DNA of 64,000 nt from Pinibacter soli (GCF_029961145.1 NZ_JASBRG010000005.1:310001-374000); one strand, 5' to 3'. Counted from the stretch's first letter, positions 25,632 to 34,450 are shown. Translations and numbers: made by a program. The notes: a model not told the origin generated them from the sequence alone.

Positions 25632-28073
25632 ATGCAGGTTTTAAAATTCGGTGGCTCCTCCGTAGCAAATGCCGTAAACATACAAAAGGTTATATCTATC
25701 GTATTACAGGCCGGTAAACAAGATTCAACAATTGTGGTAGTTTCAGCTTTGGGTGGTATTACGGACACTCTGCTGGATTGTGGCGCGAAAGCTGCCAACG
25801 GTGACGAAGGCTACAAAGAAGTGTTGCAAAAAATTGAAACACGTCACCTCGAAACAGTGAAGTCACTAATCCCCGTTACACAACAAAGCAGCATTCTTAG
25901 CCTTGTTAAAAAAACCTGCAACGAGCTGGAAGATGTTTGCACAGGCGTTTTCCTGCTTGGCGAATTGTCTTCACGCACTAAGGACAAGATAGTAAGCTTT
26001 GGAGAATTGCTTTCTTCACAGATCATTGCTCACGCTTTTCAGCAACATACTTTCTGCACATGGAAAGATAGTCGCGAACTGATCGTTACAGACGATAACT
26101 TCGGTTCTGCGAAAGTTGATTTCGAAGAAACCAATAACCGCGTGCACAAATTTTTCAATAGCAAAGACAGCCTTTCTAAATTATTTGTAACACCAGGTTT
26201 CATCTCCTCTAATAAACACGGCGCCGGTACTACGCTTGGCCGCGGAGGTTCTGATTATACAGCTGCAATATTTGCTGCGGCACTAAGTGCGGATGCCTTG
26301 CAAATATGGACAGACGTTAGCGGTATGATGACTGCTGATCCTCGTCTTGTCGCTAATGCTAAAAACATCCCGCATATCTCTTACCAGGAAGCAATGGAAC
26401 TTTCCCACTTTGGAGCAAAAGTTATTTACCCTCCAACCATACAGCCGGTAATGACTAAACAAATTCCAACATGGGTGAAAAACACTTTCGCGCCAGATGA
26501 TTTCGGAACGTTGATAGAAACAGCGCCGTTGGAAAACGGAAGCCTGATACGTGGCATCTCGAGCATGAATAACATTGCATTGCTCAGCCTTGAGGGCAGC
26601 GGAATGATAGGTATACCGGGCTTTTCAAAACGCTTGTTCGAAGCGTTGTCAAACGAAAAGATCAACGTTATCCTCATCACTCAAAGTTCATCCGAACATT
26701 CAATAAGCGTTGCTCTCAACACTTTTGATGCTGACAAAGCAAAAGAAGCAGTTGACAGACAATTTGATTATGAAATAAAATTGAGAGTCCTCGAACCGGT
26801 TACAGTCGAAAAAGATTTAGCAATCGTTGCGGTTGTGGGCGACCACATGCGTAGTCACCCGGGCATCAGCGGAAAAATGTTTGGAACACTTGGCCGTAAC
26901 GGTGTGAGTGTGAGAGCAATCGCACAGGGTTCTTCAGAAAGAAATATTTCTGCTGTAATTGCAGCGAAGGATGTTCGCAAAGCGATCAACGTATTGCACG
27001 AAGATTTCTTTGAAACCACTTACAAACAAATCAATCTTTTCATAGCAGGTACAGGAAATGTTGGCGGCAAACTGCTTGCGCAATTACAACAACAGGCAGA
27101 TTTTCTGCAAGAACACTTACGTGTTCAACTGAAAGTAGCAGGCTTGGCTACCAGCAAAAAAATGCTTGTTCGTTCAGAAGGCATTGATCTTGGCAACTGG
27201 CAGGAACTTTTAAGCGAAGGCGAAAAAAGCAATCTGCAACAATTTGTTGACCAGATAAAAAACAACAACCTGCGCAACTCTATATTCGTTGACATCACTG
27301 CCAATGAAACCGTGGCAACTGTTTACGATCAATTATTGCAAAGCAGTGTGTCCGTGGTTGCTTGTAACAAAATAGCTTGCTCATCACGCTATCAGAACTA
27401 TAAAAAATTAAAGGACCTTGCGAGAGAATACAACGTTTCTTTCCTGTTTGAAACCAACGTTGGCGCGGGTCTTCCGGTAATTGGCACGCTAAATGATCTA
27501 AGAAGAAGTGGTGATACCATTAAAAAAATAGAAGCGGTATTAAGCGGTACTTTGAACTTTGTGTTTAACAATTACGATGGTTCACGTCCGTTTGCAGAAG
27601 TAGTAAAACAAGCGCAGGACGAAGGCTACACAGAACCAGATCCACGCCTTGATTTGAGTGGTACAGATGTAATGCGCAAGATCATGATCCTTGCACGTGA
27701 ATCGGGCGAGAAAATAGAAATGGAAGATATCAGCAACGATGTGTTCTTACCAGCGTCATGTATGGACGGCGACGTTCCTGCGTTCTACGAAGAGTTGAAA
27801 AAACATGAAGCTCATTTCAAAAAATTGTACGACGACGCAGCTGCAAAAAAATGCAAACTGAAATTCGTTGCTAAGTTTGAAAATGGCAAAGCTTCTGTTG
27901 GTCTGCAACACATAAACGAGCAACACGATCTCTATCATTTATATGGCAAAGACAACATCGTATTATTTTACACCAATCGCTACCCTTCCCAACCACTGAT
28001 TGTAAAAGGCGCCGGCGCAGGTGCAGAAGTAACGGCATCTGGAGTGTTTGCAGATATATTGAGAGCGGTGTAA
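25632..28073 (+). CDS. thrA: Bifunctional aspartate kinase / homoserine dehydrogenase I
   Basis: The 813-residue fusion catalyses the first and third steps from aspartate to threonine. The aspartokinase half starts with KFGGSSV (5-11) and includes the GRGGSDYTAA nucleotide/aspartate site, with central ACT domains (about 320-460) for feedback control. The homoserine dehydrogenase half starts with the NAD(P) motif AGTGNVGG (about 472-479) and includes SGTLNFVFN near 637 with the conserved catalytic region. Length equals E. coli ThrA. It is the first gene of the thr operon behind a Thr/Ile-rich leader, and a separate aspartokinase lies at 39484-40806. Confidence 0.98.
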   Translation: MQVLKFGGSSVANAVNIQKVISIVLQAGKQDSTIVVVSALGGITDTLLDCGAKAANGDEGYKEVLQKIETRHLETVKSLIPVTQQSSILSLVKKTCNELEDVCTGVFLLGELSSRTKDKIVSFGELLSSQIIAHAFQQHTFCTWKDSRELIVTDDNFGSAKVDFEETNNRVHKFFNSKDSLSKLFVTPGFISSNKHGAGTTLGRGGSDYTAAIFAAALSADALQIWTDVSGMMTADPRLVANAKNIPHISYQEAMELSHFGAKVIYPPTIQPVMTKQIPTWVKNTFAPDDFGTLIETAPLENGSLIRGISSMNNIALLSLEGSGMIGIPGFSKRLFEALSNEKINVILITQSSSEHSISVALNTFDADKAKEAVDRQFDYEIKLRVLEPVTVEKDLAIVAVVGDHMRSHPGISGKMFGTLGRNGVSVRAIAQGSSERNISAVIAAKDVRKAINVLHEDFFETTYKQINLFIAGTGNVGGKLLAQLQQQADFLQEHLRVQLKVAGLATSKKMLVRSEGIDLGNWQELLSEGEKSNLQQFVDQIKNNNLRNSIFVDITANETVATVYDQLLQSSVSVVACNKIACSSRYQNYKKLKDLAREYNVSFLFETNVGAGLPVIGTLNDLRRSGDTIKKIEAVLSGTLNFVFNNYDGSRPFAEVVKQAQDEGYTEPDPRLDLSGTDVMRKIMILARESGEKIEMEDISNDVFLPASCMDGDVPAFYEELKKHEAHFKKLYDDAAAKKCKLKFVAKFENGKASVGLQHINEQHDLYHLYGKDNIVLFYTNRYPSQPLIVKGAGAGAEVTASGVFADILRAV

Positions 28074-28079
28074 GAGCAA

Positions 28080-28167
28080 TGTACGGAGTACGGAGTATGA
28101 TGTACGAAAGTCATCACAGTGTTACACTCTAACAAATATCGTACACCGTACTTCGTACATCGCACAT
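28080..28167. repeat. Arm-core-arm element, TACGATG word, in thrA-thrB gap
   Basis: The left arm is GTACGGAGTACGGAGTATGA and onward. The right arm 28136-28167 is ATATCGTACACCGTACTTCG and onward. The core ACAGTGTTACACTCTAACAA contains the CACTCTAA motif. The element takes up most of the 148-nt gap between thrA and thrB. Confidence 0.85.
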
Positions 28168-28221
28168 AACGACCTTAAACAAAGATTCAATTTTAAGAAT
28201 ACTATTAAACGATCAACATAC

Positions 28222-29187
28222 ATGTCCACTAACAACGAAACAAAACAAGCAATAGCGAAACCCGGCGACAGTATTAAAGTGCATGCACCGGGCACTGTAG
28301 CAAACCTTGTTTGCGGCTTCGATATTCTTGGTCTTGCGCTGAATGAACCTTGTGATGAAATGGAAATAAAGATCATTGAAGAACCCAAAGTGATCATTCA
28401 TCACAACGACAATTACAATCTGCCACTTGAACCCGAAAAGAATGTTTGCGGCGTAGCACTCCTTGCTATGATGGACAAACTGGATCACAAATTCGGCTTC
28501 GAACTGACAGTTACAAAACATATCAAGCCAGGCAGCGGCATAGGCTCCAGCGCTGCAAGCGCAGCAGGTCCTGTAGTTGCAGCCAATAAATTGCTCGGCA
28601 ATTATTTCAGCAATGAAGATCTTGTGCAGATGGCCATGTTTGGTGAAAAATTAGCCTCTGGCGTAAAGCATGCTGACAACATTGCACCTTGCATTTATGG
28701 CGGCATCACATTGATCCGTGCTATTCATCCGCTGGATATCATTTCCATTCCAGCTCCACCAATGTATGTAACTCTGGTGCACCCCCAGATCGAAGTAAAG
28801 ACGTCTGATGCAAGACAAATTCTAAAGAAACAAGTATTGCTTAAAGACGCCATCAAGCAATGGGGAAACATTGCGGGACTGGTTGCAGGTTTCATCAAAA
28901 GTGATTATGAACTGATCGGCCGTTCATTGGAAGATGTGATCATCGAACCTGTACGCAGCATCTTGATACCCGGCTTTGATGATGTAAAAGCGCAGAGCAA
29001 GGAAGCAGGCGCATTGGGTGGTGGAATCTCAGGTTCAGGCCCTTCTATTTTCATGCTTAGCAAAAATGAAAAAGAAGCAAGAGCCGTGGAAGTTGTAATG
29101 AAAGACATTTATGAAAAGATCGGCATTGAGTATTATACGTATGTGACGACGATAAATAATGAAGGAGTGAAAGCCATAGGGAATTAA
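28222..29187 (+). CDS. thrB: Homoserine kinase
   Basis: This GHMP-family kinase of 321 residues phosphorylates homoserine. The ATP loop reads PGSGIGSSAASAAG at about 104-117. The N-terminal VHAPGTVANLVCGFDILG and the C-terminal GGGISGSGPS are the other family motifs. It is the second gene of the thr operon. Its stop codon (29185-29187) already lies within the left arm of the next repeat element. Confidence 0.97.
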   Translation: MSTNNETKQAIAKPGDSIKVHAPGTVANLVCGFDILGLALNEPCDEMEIKIIEEPKVIIHHNDNYNLPLEPEKNVCGVALLAMMDKLDHKFGFELTVTKHIKPGSGIGSSAASAAGPVVAANKLLGNYFSNEDLVQMAMFGEKLASGVKHADNIAPCIYGGITLIRAIHPLDIISIPAPPMYVTLVHPQIEVKTSDARQILKKQVLLKDAIKQWGNIAGLVAGFIKSDYELIGRSLEDVIIEPVRSILIPGFDDVKAQSKEAGALGGGISGSGPSIFMLSKNEKEARAVEVVMKDIYEKIGIEYYTYVTTINNEGVKAIGN

Positions 29188-29333
29188 TAATTAATAATTA
29201 ATAATTAATAATTAACAGGTGCTGCACTCATACGAATTCCAAACAAGCTTTGAGGACCCTTTTAATTATTAATTATTAATTATTAATTCGACAATCGCCG
29301 AATTCTTAATTCTTAATTCTTAATTCTTAATTG
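29182..29333. repeat. Arm-core-arm element, AATTAAT word, filling thrB-thrC gap
   Basis: Five AATTAAT heptads (29182-29216) supply the thrB stop codon. The core GGTGCTGCACTCATACGAAT follows, then the inverse arm TTAATTATTAATTATTAATT (29262 on). A second, AATTCTT-type arm runs to 29333, two bases before the thrC ATG. The entire 148-nt gap is therefore repeat sequence. Confidence 0.85.
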
Positions 29334-29335
29334 AA

Positions 29336-30622
29336 ATGAACTATTTTTCTCTCAATAAAAAAGCTCCAAACGTAGACTTCAAAACCGCTACTATACTGGG
29401 TCAGGCACCGGACAAAGGATTGTATTTTCCCGAAAGAATTCCTGTGCTGGATGCAGATTTCTTCAACAACATTGAGAACATCAGCAATGAAGAAATTGCT
29501 TACAAAGTGATTGCACCTTATGTGGGCAACACGATTCCAGAAGCAGAACTAAGAAGAATCGTAAAGGAAACGATCGACTTTCCATTGCCATTGGTTACAA
29601 TCAACGAAAACATTTCTTCACTTGAATTATTTCACGGTCCTACTCTTGCGTTCAAAGATATCGGCGCAAGATTCATGAGTCGTTGTCTGGGATATTTTTC
29701 CAAAGAACGTTCTGAAAAAGTAACGGTACTCGTTGCCACATCAGGCGATACGGGCGGCGCTGTTGCCAATGGCTTTTATGATGTTCCGGGTGTTGAGGTA
29801 GTGATCCTATACCCTTCGGGAAAAGTGAGCGATGTACAGGAAAAGCAAATGACTACGTTGGGTAAAAACATCCATGCATTGGAAATCAGCGGCAACTTTG
29901 ACGATTGCCAGGCATTGGTAAAACAAGCTTTTGCAGATGATGATCTTACTAAAAAATTGTTCCTGACATCTGCAAACTCAATCAACGTCGCGAGATGGCT
30001 GCCACAGCAATTCTACTATTTCTTTGCATGGAAACAATGGGCAGACAAAAAAAATCCTCCGGTGATCAGCGTTCCGAGCGGAAACTTTGGCAACATTTGT
30101 GCAGGCTTACTGGCACACAAATCAGGTTTGCCTGTTAAACATTTTATTGCAGCATGTAATGCAAATGATGTGGTGACGAGATTTTTACAAACAGAAAAAT
30201 ACGAACCGCGCCAGGCCGTTGCAACTTTATCAAACGCAATGGACGTAGGAAGTCCAAGTAATTTTGTAAGAATACTGGAATTGTTCCAACACAAGTTCAC
30301 GGATTTAAAAGACAAGATCAGCAGCACCAGCATAACTGATGATGAAACAGTAGCAACAATTAAGAAAGTGTATGCAACAGACAAATACTTGCTTGATCCG
30401 CATGGAGCCGTTGGCTACATATCATTAGAGCAATATTTGCAGCAACATTCATCTGATAAAGGATTTATTCTAGAAACTGCTCACCCTGTTAAATTCAACG
30501 ACAGCGTAGAAAAAATAACCGGCGAAAAGATCAACATGGATGTACCTGCAAACGGACCAAAGAAAACAGTGAAGATGAACCCGGATTACAAAGAGTTGGT
30601 AGAGTTTCTTGAGAAAAAATAG
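29336..30622 (+). CDS. thrC: Threonine synthase
   Basis: This 428-residue PLP enzyme converts O-phosphohomoserine to threonine. The PLP lysine is at about 107 in the motif GPTLAFKDIGARF. The phosphate-binding loop is TSGDTGGAVANGF, and a conserved SANSINVARWLPQ follows. It is the third gene of the thr operon. No RBS is seen. The start region is a repeat arm (AATTGAAATG). Confidence 0.98.
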   Translation: MNYFSLNKKAPNVDFKTATILGQAPDKGLYFPERIPVLDADFFNNIENISNEEIAYKVIAPYVGNTIPEAELRRIVKETIDFPLPLVTINENISSLELFHGPTLAFKDIGARFMSRCLGYFSKERSEKVTVLVATSGDTGGAVANGFYDVPGVEVVILYPSGKVSDVQEKQMTTLGKNIHALEISGNFDDCQALVKQAFADDDLTKKLFLTSANSINVARWLPQQFYYFFAWKQWADKKNPPVISVPSGNFGNICAGLLAHKSGLPVKHFIAACNANDVVTRFLQTEKYEPRQAVATLSNAMDVGSPSNFVRILELFQHKFTDLKDKISSTSITDDETVATIKKVYATDKYLLDPHGAVGYISLEQYLQQHSSDKGFILETAHPVKFNDSVEKITGEKINMDVPANGPKKTVKMNPDYKELVEFLEKK

Positions 30623-30633
30623 CGCTACGATGA

Positions 30634-30722
30634 ATGTACGGAGTACGATGTACGATGTACGAAATTCATTAGAGTGCAGCATCACAACGCATTTCGTACA
30701 CCGTACTTCGTACCTCGTACAT
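30634..30722. repeat. Arm-core-arm element, TACGATG word, in thrC-aminotransferase gap
   Basis: The left arm TACGGAG-TACGATG-TACGATG-TACGAAA and right arm 30690-30722 (ATTTCGTACACCGTACTTCG) flank ATTCATTAGAGTGCAGCATC. Read on the reverse strand the core is GATGCTGCACTCTAATGAAT, the clearest form of the shared core. It is the third element in three consecutive gaps of this operon. Confidence 0.85.
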
Positions 30723-30798
30723 AGCGTACAAACCGAACAATAACCAAATGTTACAAAAATTCCTTTCTGAAGAGCAAGGGCACATAACAATAAACAAT

Positions 30799-32001
30799 AT
30801 GCTTACAATCAGCGATCGCGGCCAGAACATGCCAGCTTCTCCTATACGCAAACTTGTACCATATGCAGAAGCAGCAAAAGCAAAAGGCACACATATCTAC
30901 CACCTGAACATCGGCCAGCCGGATATCGAAACACCTCCGGTAATGATGGAAGCCATACGCAATGCACATTTCAAAGTGCTTGAATATAGCCACAGTGCGG
31001 GCAATGAAAGCTATCGCAAAAAAATGGCAGCGTATTATAAGCGTGTAAATATTGACATTGATTACAACCAGATCATCATTACAACCGGCGCGTCTGAAGC
31101 AATATTCTTTGGTATTATGTGTTGTTTAGACGCTGGCGATGAGATCATCATGCCAGAGCCATTTTATGCAAACTATTACGGATTTGCCATCGCTGCAAAC
31201 GTAGTGGTAAAGCCAATTACATCGCATATTGAAAACAGCTTTGCTCTGCCTTCGATGGAAGCTTTTGAAAACGCAATCACCCCAAAAACAAAGGCTATTC
31301 TTATTTGCAACCCAAATAACCCAACCGGCTATTTGTACAGCAAAGAAGAAATGGAAACACTAAAATCCATTTGCCTTAAACATAACCTGTTCCTTTTTTC
31401 TGACGAAGCTTACCGCGAGTTTTGCTACTCAGGTAAACATTTCAGCGCTATGAATCTCACCGGCATGGAAGAACATGTTATCTTATTGGATTCAATCAGC
31501 AAAAGATATAGTGCTTGCGGTGCAAGACTTGGAGCATTCATCACCCGCAACCAGCAAGTACTGGATGCTGCAATGAAATTTGCGCAAGCAAGACTTAGCC
31601 CTCCGGGTTTTGGACAAATTGGAGCAGAAGCTTTGATGGATCTTCCGGAAAACTATTTCGATGCCATAAAAAACGAGTACCAGAAAAGAAGAGACACTTT
31701 GGTGAGCCGCCTTAATAAAATGCCGGGCGTTTTTTGTCCGAACCCCGGTGGTGCATTTTATGCAATGGCAAAACTGCCGATTGACAATGCGGATAAATTT
31801 TGTCAGTGGTTGTTAGAATCGTTTTCATACAACAACAAAACTTTAATGCTCGCTCCCGGTTCTGGGTTTTATGAAACAACGGGATTGGGTCACCAGGAAG
31901 TTCGTTTGGCCTATGTTTTGAATGAAGATGATATCAATTCAGCTATGGATTGCCTGGAAAAAGCGCTGGAAGAATATTCAAAACAGGTAACATTAAGTTA
32001 A
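30799..32001 (+). CDS. Class I/II aminotransferase (aspartate aminotransferase-like)
   Basis: The PLP-dependent aminotransferase has 400 residues from the ATG at 30799 (MLTISDRGQNMPASPIRKLV). An in-frame ATG at 30748 adds 17 unusual residues. Family motifs: LNIGQPDIETP near the N-terminus, TGASEA for phosphate binding, CNPNNPTG, and the PLP lysine at about 236 in SISKRYSACGAR. By position in the thr operon it may supply aspartate by transamination of oxaloacetate, but the amino donor is not visible in the sequence. A terminator follows 220 nt downstream. Confidence 0.93.
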   Translation: MLTISDRGQNMPASPIRKLVPYAEAAKAKGTHIYHLNIGQPDIETPPVMMEAIRNAHFKVLEYSHSAGNESYRKKMAAYYKRVNIDIDYNQIIITTGASEAIFFGIMCCLDAGDEIIMPEPFYANYYGFAIAANVVVKPITSHIENSFALPSMEAFENAITPKTKAILICNPNNPTGYLYSKEEMETLKSICLKHNLFLFSDEAYREFCYSGKHFSAMNLTGMEEHVILLDSISKRYSACGARLGAFITRNQQVLDAAMKFAQARLSPPGFGQIGAEALMDLPENYFDAIKNEYQKRRDTLVSRLNKMPGVFCPNPGGAFYAMAKLPIDNADKFCQWLLESFSYNNKTLMLAPGSGFYETTGLGHQEVRLAYVLNEDDINSAMDCLEKALEEYSKQVTLS

Positions 32002-32221
32002 CATTAATATTAAATTATTGCAAATCAATGTCTTAACATTTCACATAATTCAGTAGTTAACATTACAATAAATAATATACGTTATTTTAATTTAGTTTAC
32101 ATTAAATTTGATCCATAATCATAAATAAAACACTAAATATATTTTTTATTTAATACAACTAGTTTCTAACCAAAACTAACGAGCTTTACAATTTTTTCAT
32201 ATGGCAAGCAATCGTTGAAGG
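32002..32221. other. AT-rich 3' region of the threonine operon
   Basis: These 220 nt are extremely AT-rich with repeated TAACATT and TAAAT words (for example 32001-32009, 32033-32040, 32056-32064). No coding frame or arm-core-arm element was seen. It is probably untranslated sequence before the terminator. Confidence 0.5.
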
Positions 32222-32251
32222 CCCTCTGTTTCTACAGAGGGTATTTTTTTA
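32222..32251 (+). terminator. Terminator of the threonine operon
   Basis: CCCTCTGT-ttct-ACAGAGGG is followed by TATTTTTTT, a textbook intrinsic terminator 90 nt upstream of the tRNA gene. Confidence 0.9.
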
Positions 32252-32293
32252 AAAAATATTTTAAAATAGTTTTTCTGTTTAGTTTCGTTTCTC

Positions 32294-32301
32294 TATTTTT
32301 G
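32294..32301 (+). promoter_or_regulatory. -7 box of the tRNA gene
   Basis: TATTTTTG matches TAnnTTTG exactly, 11 nt before the first tRNA base. That is the normal short distance for tRNA promoters in Bacteroidota. Confidence 0.65.
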
Positions 32302-32311
32302 CCGCCCACTT

Positions 32312-32385
32312 GGCGAGGTAGCTCAGCTGGTTAGAGCATCGGATTCATAACCCGAAGGTCGGCGGTTCAAGTCCGCTCCTCGCTA
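32312..32385 (+). tRNA. tRNA-Met (anticodon CAT)
   Basis: A 74-nt cloverleaf folds from GGCGAGG (acceptor), GCTC/GAGC (D stem), TCGGA-TTCATAA-CCCGA (anticodon arm, CAT), a 5-nt variable loop, GGCGG/CCGCT with loop TTCAAGT (T arm) and CCTCGCT plus discriminator A. The 1:72 pair is G-T, and the 31:39 position is A-C. CCA is not encoded. The D stem has the C11-G24 pair of elongators, so this is probably elongator Met. A CAT-anticodon tRNA-Ile2 (lysidine-modified) is possible, and initiator is less likely. Confidence 0.9.
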
Positions 32386-32393
32386 CAAGTTTT

Positions 32394-32421
32394 AAAACCC
32401 TGCAAAGGGTTTTATTTTTTT
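32394..32421 (+). terminator. Terminator of the tRNA gene
   Basis: TAAAACCCT-gcaa-AGGGTTTTA followed by TTTTTT ends the short tRNA transcript. Confidence 0.85.
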
Positions 32422-32514
32422 GTACATCCCCCAACTGCGACGCTTCTACTTTCGTTAATAATTCCAACCATTTATGTTGGCACGTGTTTTACTAAAAAAT
32501 AGAAAACAAATGTC

Positions 32515-32748
32515 ATGAATGTAGAATTTCGTTTTCCCAATAGCCAGGTGATAAGAGCGCTGCTAAATGTCATTCCCAGACAAGGCGACCGCGTCTCTTT
32601 CAAAGGAATCAAAAACATCGAGGACCGGTTGCATGACGATGTCCGTACCAAGGATTGGTCGGTAAGTTCGGTTCTGTGGAATGTGGAAGATGGCGGAATA
32701 ACTTCCGTCGCAATTTCCGTTTCAGAAGTAGGCGGCATCAGCAATTGA
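32515..32748 (+). CDS. Small protein of unknown function
   Basis: The 77-residue frame (MNVEFRFPNSQVIRALLNVI to VSEVGGISN) has a balanced composition, ends just before a hairpin terminator, and lies in an otherwise empty gap, so it is probably real. It has no signal or membrane segment and no recognised domain. Confidence 0.55.
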   Translation: MNVEFRFPNSQVIRALLNVIPRQGDRVSFKGIKNIEDRLHDDVRTKDWSVSSVLWNVEDGGITSVAISVSEVGGISN

Positions 32749-32786
32749 TCTGATTAATAACTGAACGTAATCAATATTGTATTTGC

Positions 32787-32826
32787 AAAGACCTGATGGG
32801 TTCATTCGAGCCTGTCGGGTCTTTTA
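32787..32826 (+). terminator. Intrinsic terminator
   Basis: AAGACCTGATGGG pairs imperfectly with CCTGTCGGGTCTTTT around a 10-nt loop. It closes the 77-residue gene. Confidence 0.7.
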
Positions 32827-32908
32827 TGTTTAATACACTTTTTAAAATTTTCTTCATTCGACTGTAACAAATGTTTCTTACCTCCTACTTACTTTTAAAA
32901 CGAAGACC

Positions 32909-33184
32909 ATGGGACACTTTGTAATTAGTTTACCAAATAACAGTTATGCGGATGTTCATTTCGGAACAGTAAGAAAAAAGCAGTTTCTTAGCCTTCGAAA
33001 TATATTGTCAGGAAAATGGTGGCATACAGAAAAACAAAAAGGCTATGTAGTAATCATTGATCAGCAGAAAAAATGCATATTGCTCAAAACCATGGAAGAG
33101 GAATGGATAAATGAAACCAGCGACGAGCAATCCATTTTTTTACAGACAAAGATTGACGAGTTTGAAAGCACACATCAACACTAA
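32909..33184 (+). CDS. Small protein of unknown function
   Basis: The 91-residue frame (MGHFVISLPNNSYADVHFGT to FESTHQH) is hydrophilic and lysine/glutamate-rich, without signal or membrane segments. It is 29 nt upstream of an ECF sigma gene on the same strand and may be its first operon partner. No domain is recognised. Confidence 0.55.
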   Translation: MGHFVISLPNNSYADVHFGTVRKKQFLSLRNILSGKWWHTEKQKGYVVIIDQQKKCILLKTMEEEWINETSDEQSIFLQTKIDEFESTHQH

Positions 33185-33213
33185 CCATTTTCCGTAACCT
33201 CTCAATTCTTTAA

Positions 33214-33726
33214 TTGAATACCAGCAACAATAAACAAACCTCTTTTCTCCAACTTATAGAAATGCATAAAGGCATTCTTTATAAGATCTGTCGCATCTAC
33301 GAGGATAAGAAAGAAGAACAGCAGGACCTGCTCCAGGAAATGATCCTGCAATTGTGGCGATCATATGATTCGTTTCGCGGTGAAAGCAAGTTCAGCTCTT
33401 GGATGTACCGTGTTGCATTCAACACTGCCATTAGTTATTTCAGAAAAGAGAATAATTATAAAACTTCCGGGCTGGAAACCTATCACGACCTTCCGGATGA
33501 ATTGCACGCCGTTAAAGAAAAAGAAGAACAACTCGCCATTTTTTACAAGGCTGTGCAGCAGTTGAACAAAGTAGAGAAGGCGCTTATTTTCCTATACATG
33601 CAAGGACAGTCGGGCGATGAGATTGCAGACATAATGGGTATTTCATCAGTAAACGTTCGCGTACGACTGAACCGTACCAAAGAAAAAATTAAATACATTA
33701 TTAAAACATTGGGTTATGAATTTTGA
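33214..33726 (+). CDS. ECF sigma factor (TTG start)
   Basis: The 170-residue sigma factor has region 2 (DLLQEMILQLWRSYDSFRGE; FSSWMYRVAFNTAISYFRK) and region 4 (LNKVEKALIFLYMQGQSGDE then IADIMGISSVNVRVRLNR). The frame begins with TTG at 33214; the first in-frame ATG would remove part of region 2. The short length and lack of a FecR neighbour separate it from the SusC-linked factors. The downstream membrane-protein gene overlaps it by 11 nt and is the likely anti-sigma partner. Confidence 0.9.
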   Translation: MNTSNNKQTSFLQLIEMHKGILYKICRIYEDKKEEQQDLLQEMILQLWRSYDSFRGESKFSSWMYRVAFNTAISYFRKENNYKTSGLETYHDLPDELHAVKEKEEQLAIFYKAVQQLNKVEKALIFLYMQGQSGDEIADIMGISSVNVRVRLNRTKEKIKYIIKTLGYEF

Positions 33727-34345
33727 TGACTTAAAAAATGAATGGGCGGACGACATTTCAAAAGATATTCCGCTTGAGATAAAGAAGGTACCACTTGATA
33801 AAACAAGATCTACCATCGACCGGTTGAAAATAAATATGAGAAGGGAGTTTTTCGGTCTGGGACTGTCTTACTTTTTCATATTCCTGGCCTTCTTCTTTAT
33901 GTCAAAACCTTATCTATCCTTTTTAATTGGAGGAACAGCCTGTTTTATTTTGCTGATGCAAACCATTTATTTCTGTTACCACTGTTATGTTTTTTACAAA
34001 CAGTTAGAAAGATATGATTTGAGTTTGCGCAAAAACATCCGCAAGATTGCCTATGATCTGGAGCTCAACATTGAAAGATATAAAACATACGCATTTTGTT
34101 CAATGCCTATCGGCATCCTCACTGGTGTGGCATATTTAAATACAGACAGAGTCAGCGAATTACTCAAACAAACATTCTATGCGGGATCAATTGTGCAAGT
34201 AAAACCATTACTCATTACCGGCATCATAATAATCTTCGCGCAGTTGCTCAGTTACTATCTTTCCAAAAGGCACATTGATTGGCAGTACGGACGATATTTG
34301 AAAGAGTTGAAACAAGTGATGAATGATTTGGAGGAAGAAAATTAA
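33716..34345 (+). CDS. Membrane protein, probable partner of the ECF sigma factor
   Basis: The 209-residue protein has four hydrophobic segments: FFGLGLSYFFIFLAFFFM, LSFLIGGTACFILLMQTIYF, a middle segment (TYAFCSMPIGILTGVAYL), and LLITGIIIIFAQLLSYYL. The first 45 residues are acidic and cytoplasmic, as in anti-sigma domains that bind ECF factors. The start overlaps the sigma gene by 11 nt, so translation is probably coupled. It is not of the FecR type and has no recognised domain, so the anti-sigma role is inference. Its stop codon lies in the left arm of a repeat element. Confidence 0.65.
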   Translation: MNFDDLKNEWADDISKDIPLEIKKVPLDKTRSTIDRLKINMRREFFGLGLSYFFIFLAFFFMSKPYLSFLIGGTACFILLMQTIYFCYHCYVFYKQLERYDLSLRKNIRKIAYDLELNIERYKTYAFCSMPIGILTGVAYLNTDRVSELLKQTFYAGSIVQVKPLLITGIIIIFAQLLSYYLSKRHIDWQYGRYLKELKQVMNDLEEEN

Positions 34346-34450
34346 TAATTAAAAATTAATAAAGCCGCATTCATGTTTGAATGTGGCTTTATCATAACAA
34401 ACGAGATATCACTTTTATGTCGGTGCTACACCTTTAATTATTAATTATTT
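34341..34450. repeat. Arm-core-arm element, AATTAAT word, supplying two stop codons
   Basis: The left arm (AATTAATAATTAAAAATTAAT, from 34340) contains the TAA of the plus-strand gene. The right arm (TTAATTATTAATTATT, 34435-34450) contains the TAA of the minus-strand gene. Between them lie a terminator and the core GTCGGTGCTACACC. It fills the convergent gap completely. Confidence 0.8.
34361..34391. terminator. Bidirectional intrinsic terminator
   Basis: AAAGCCgCATTCA-tgt-TTGAATGtGGCTTTA is a symmetric hairpin inside a repeat element and serves both converging genes. Confidence 0.85.
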
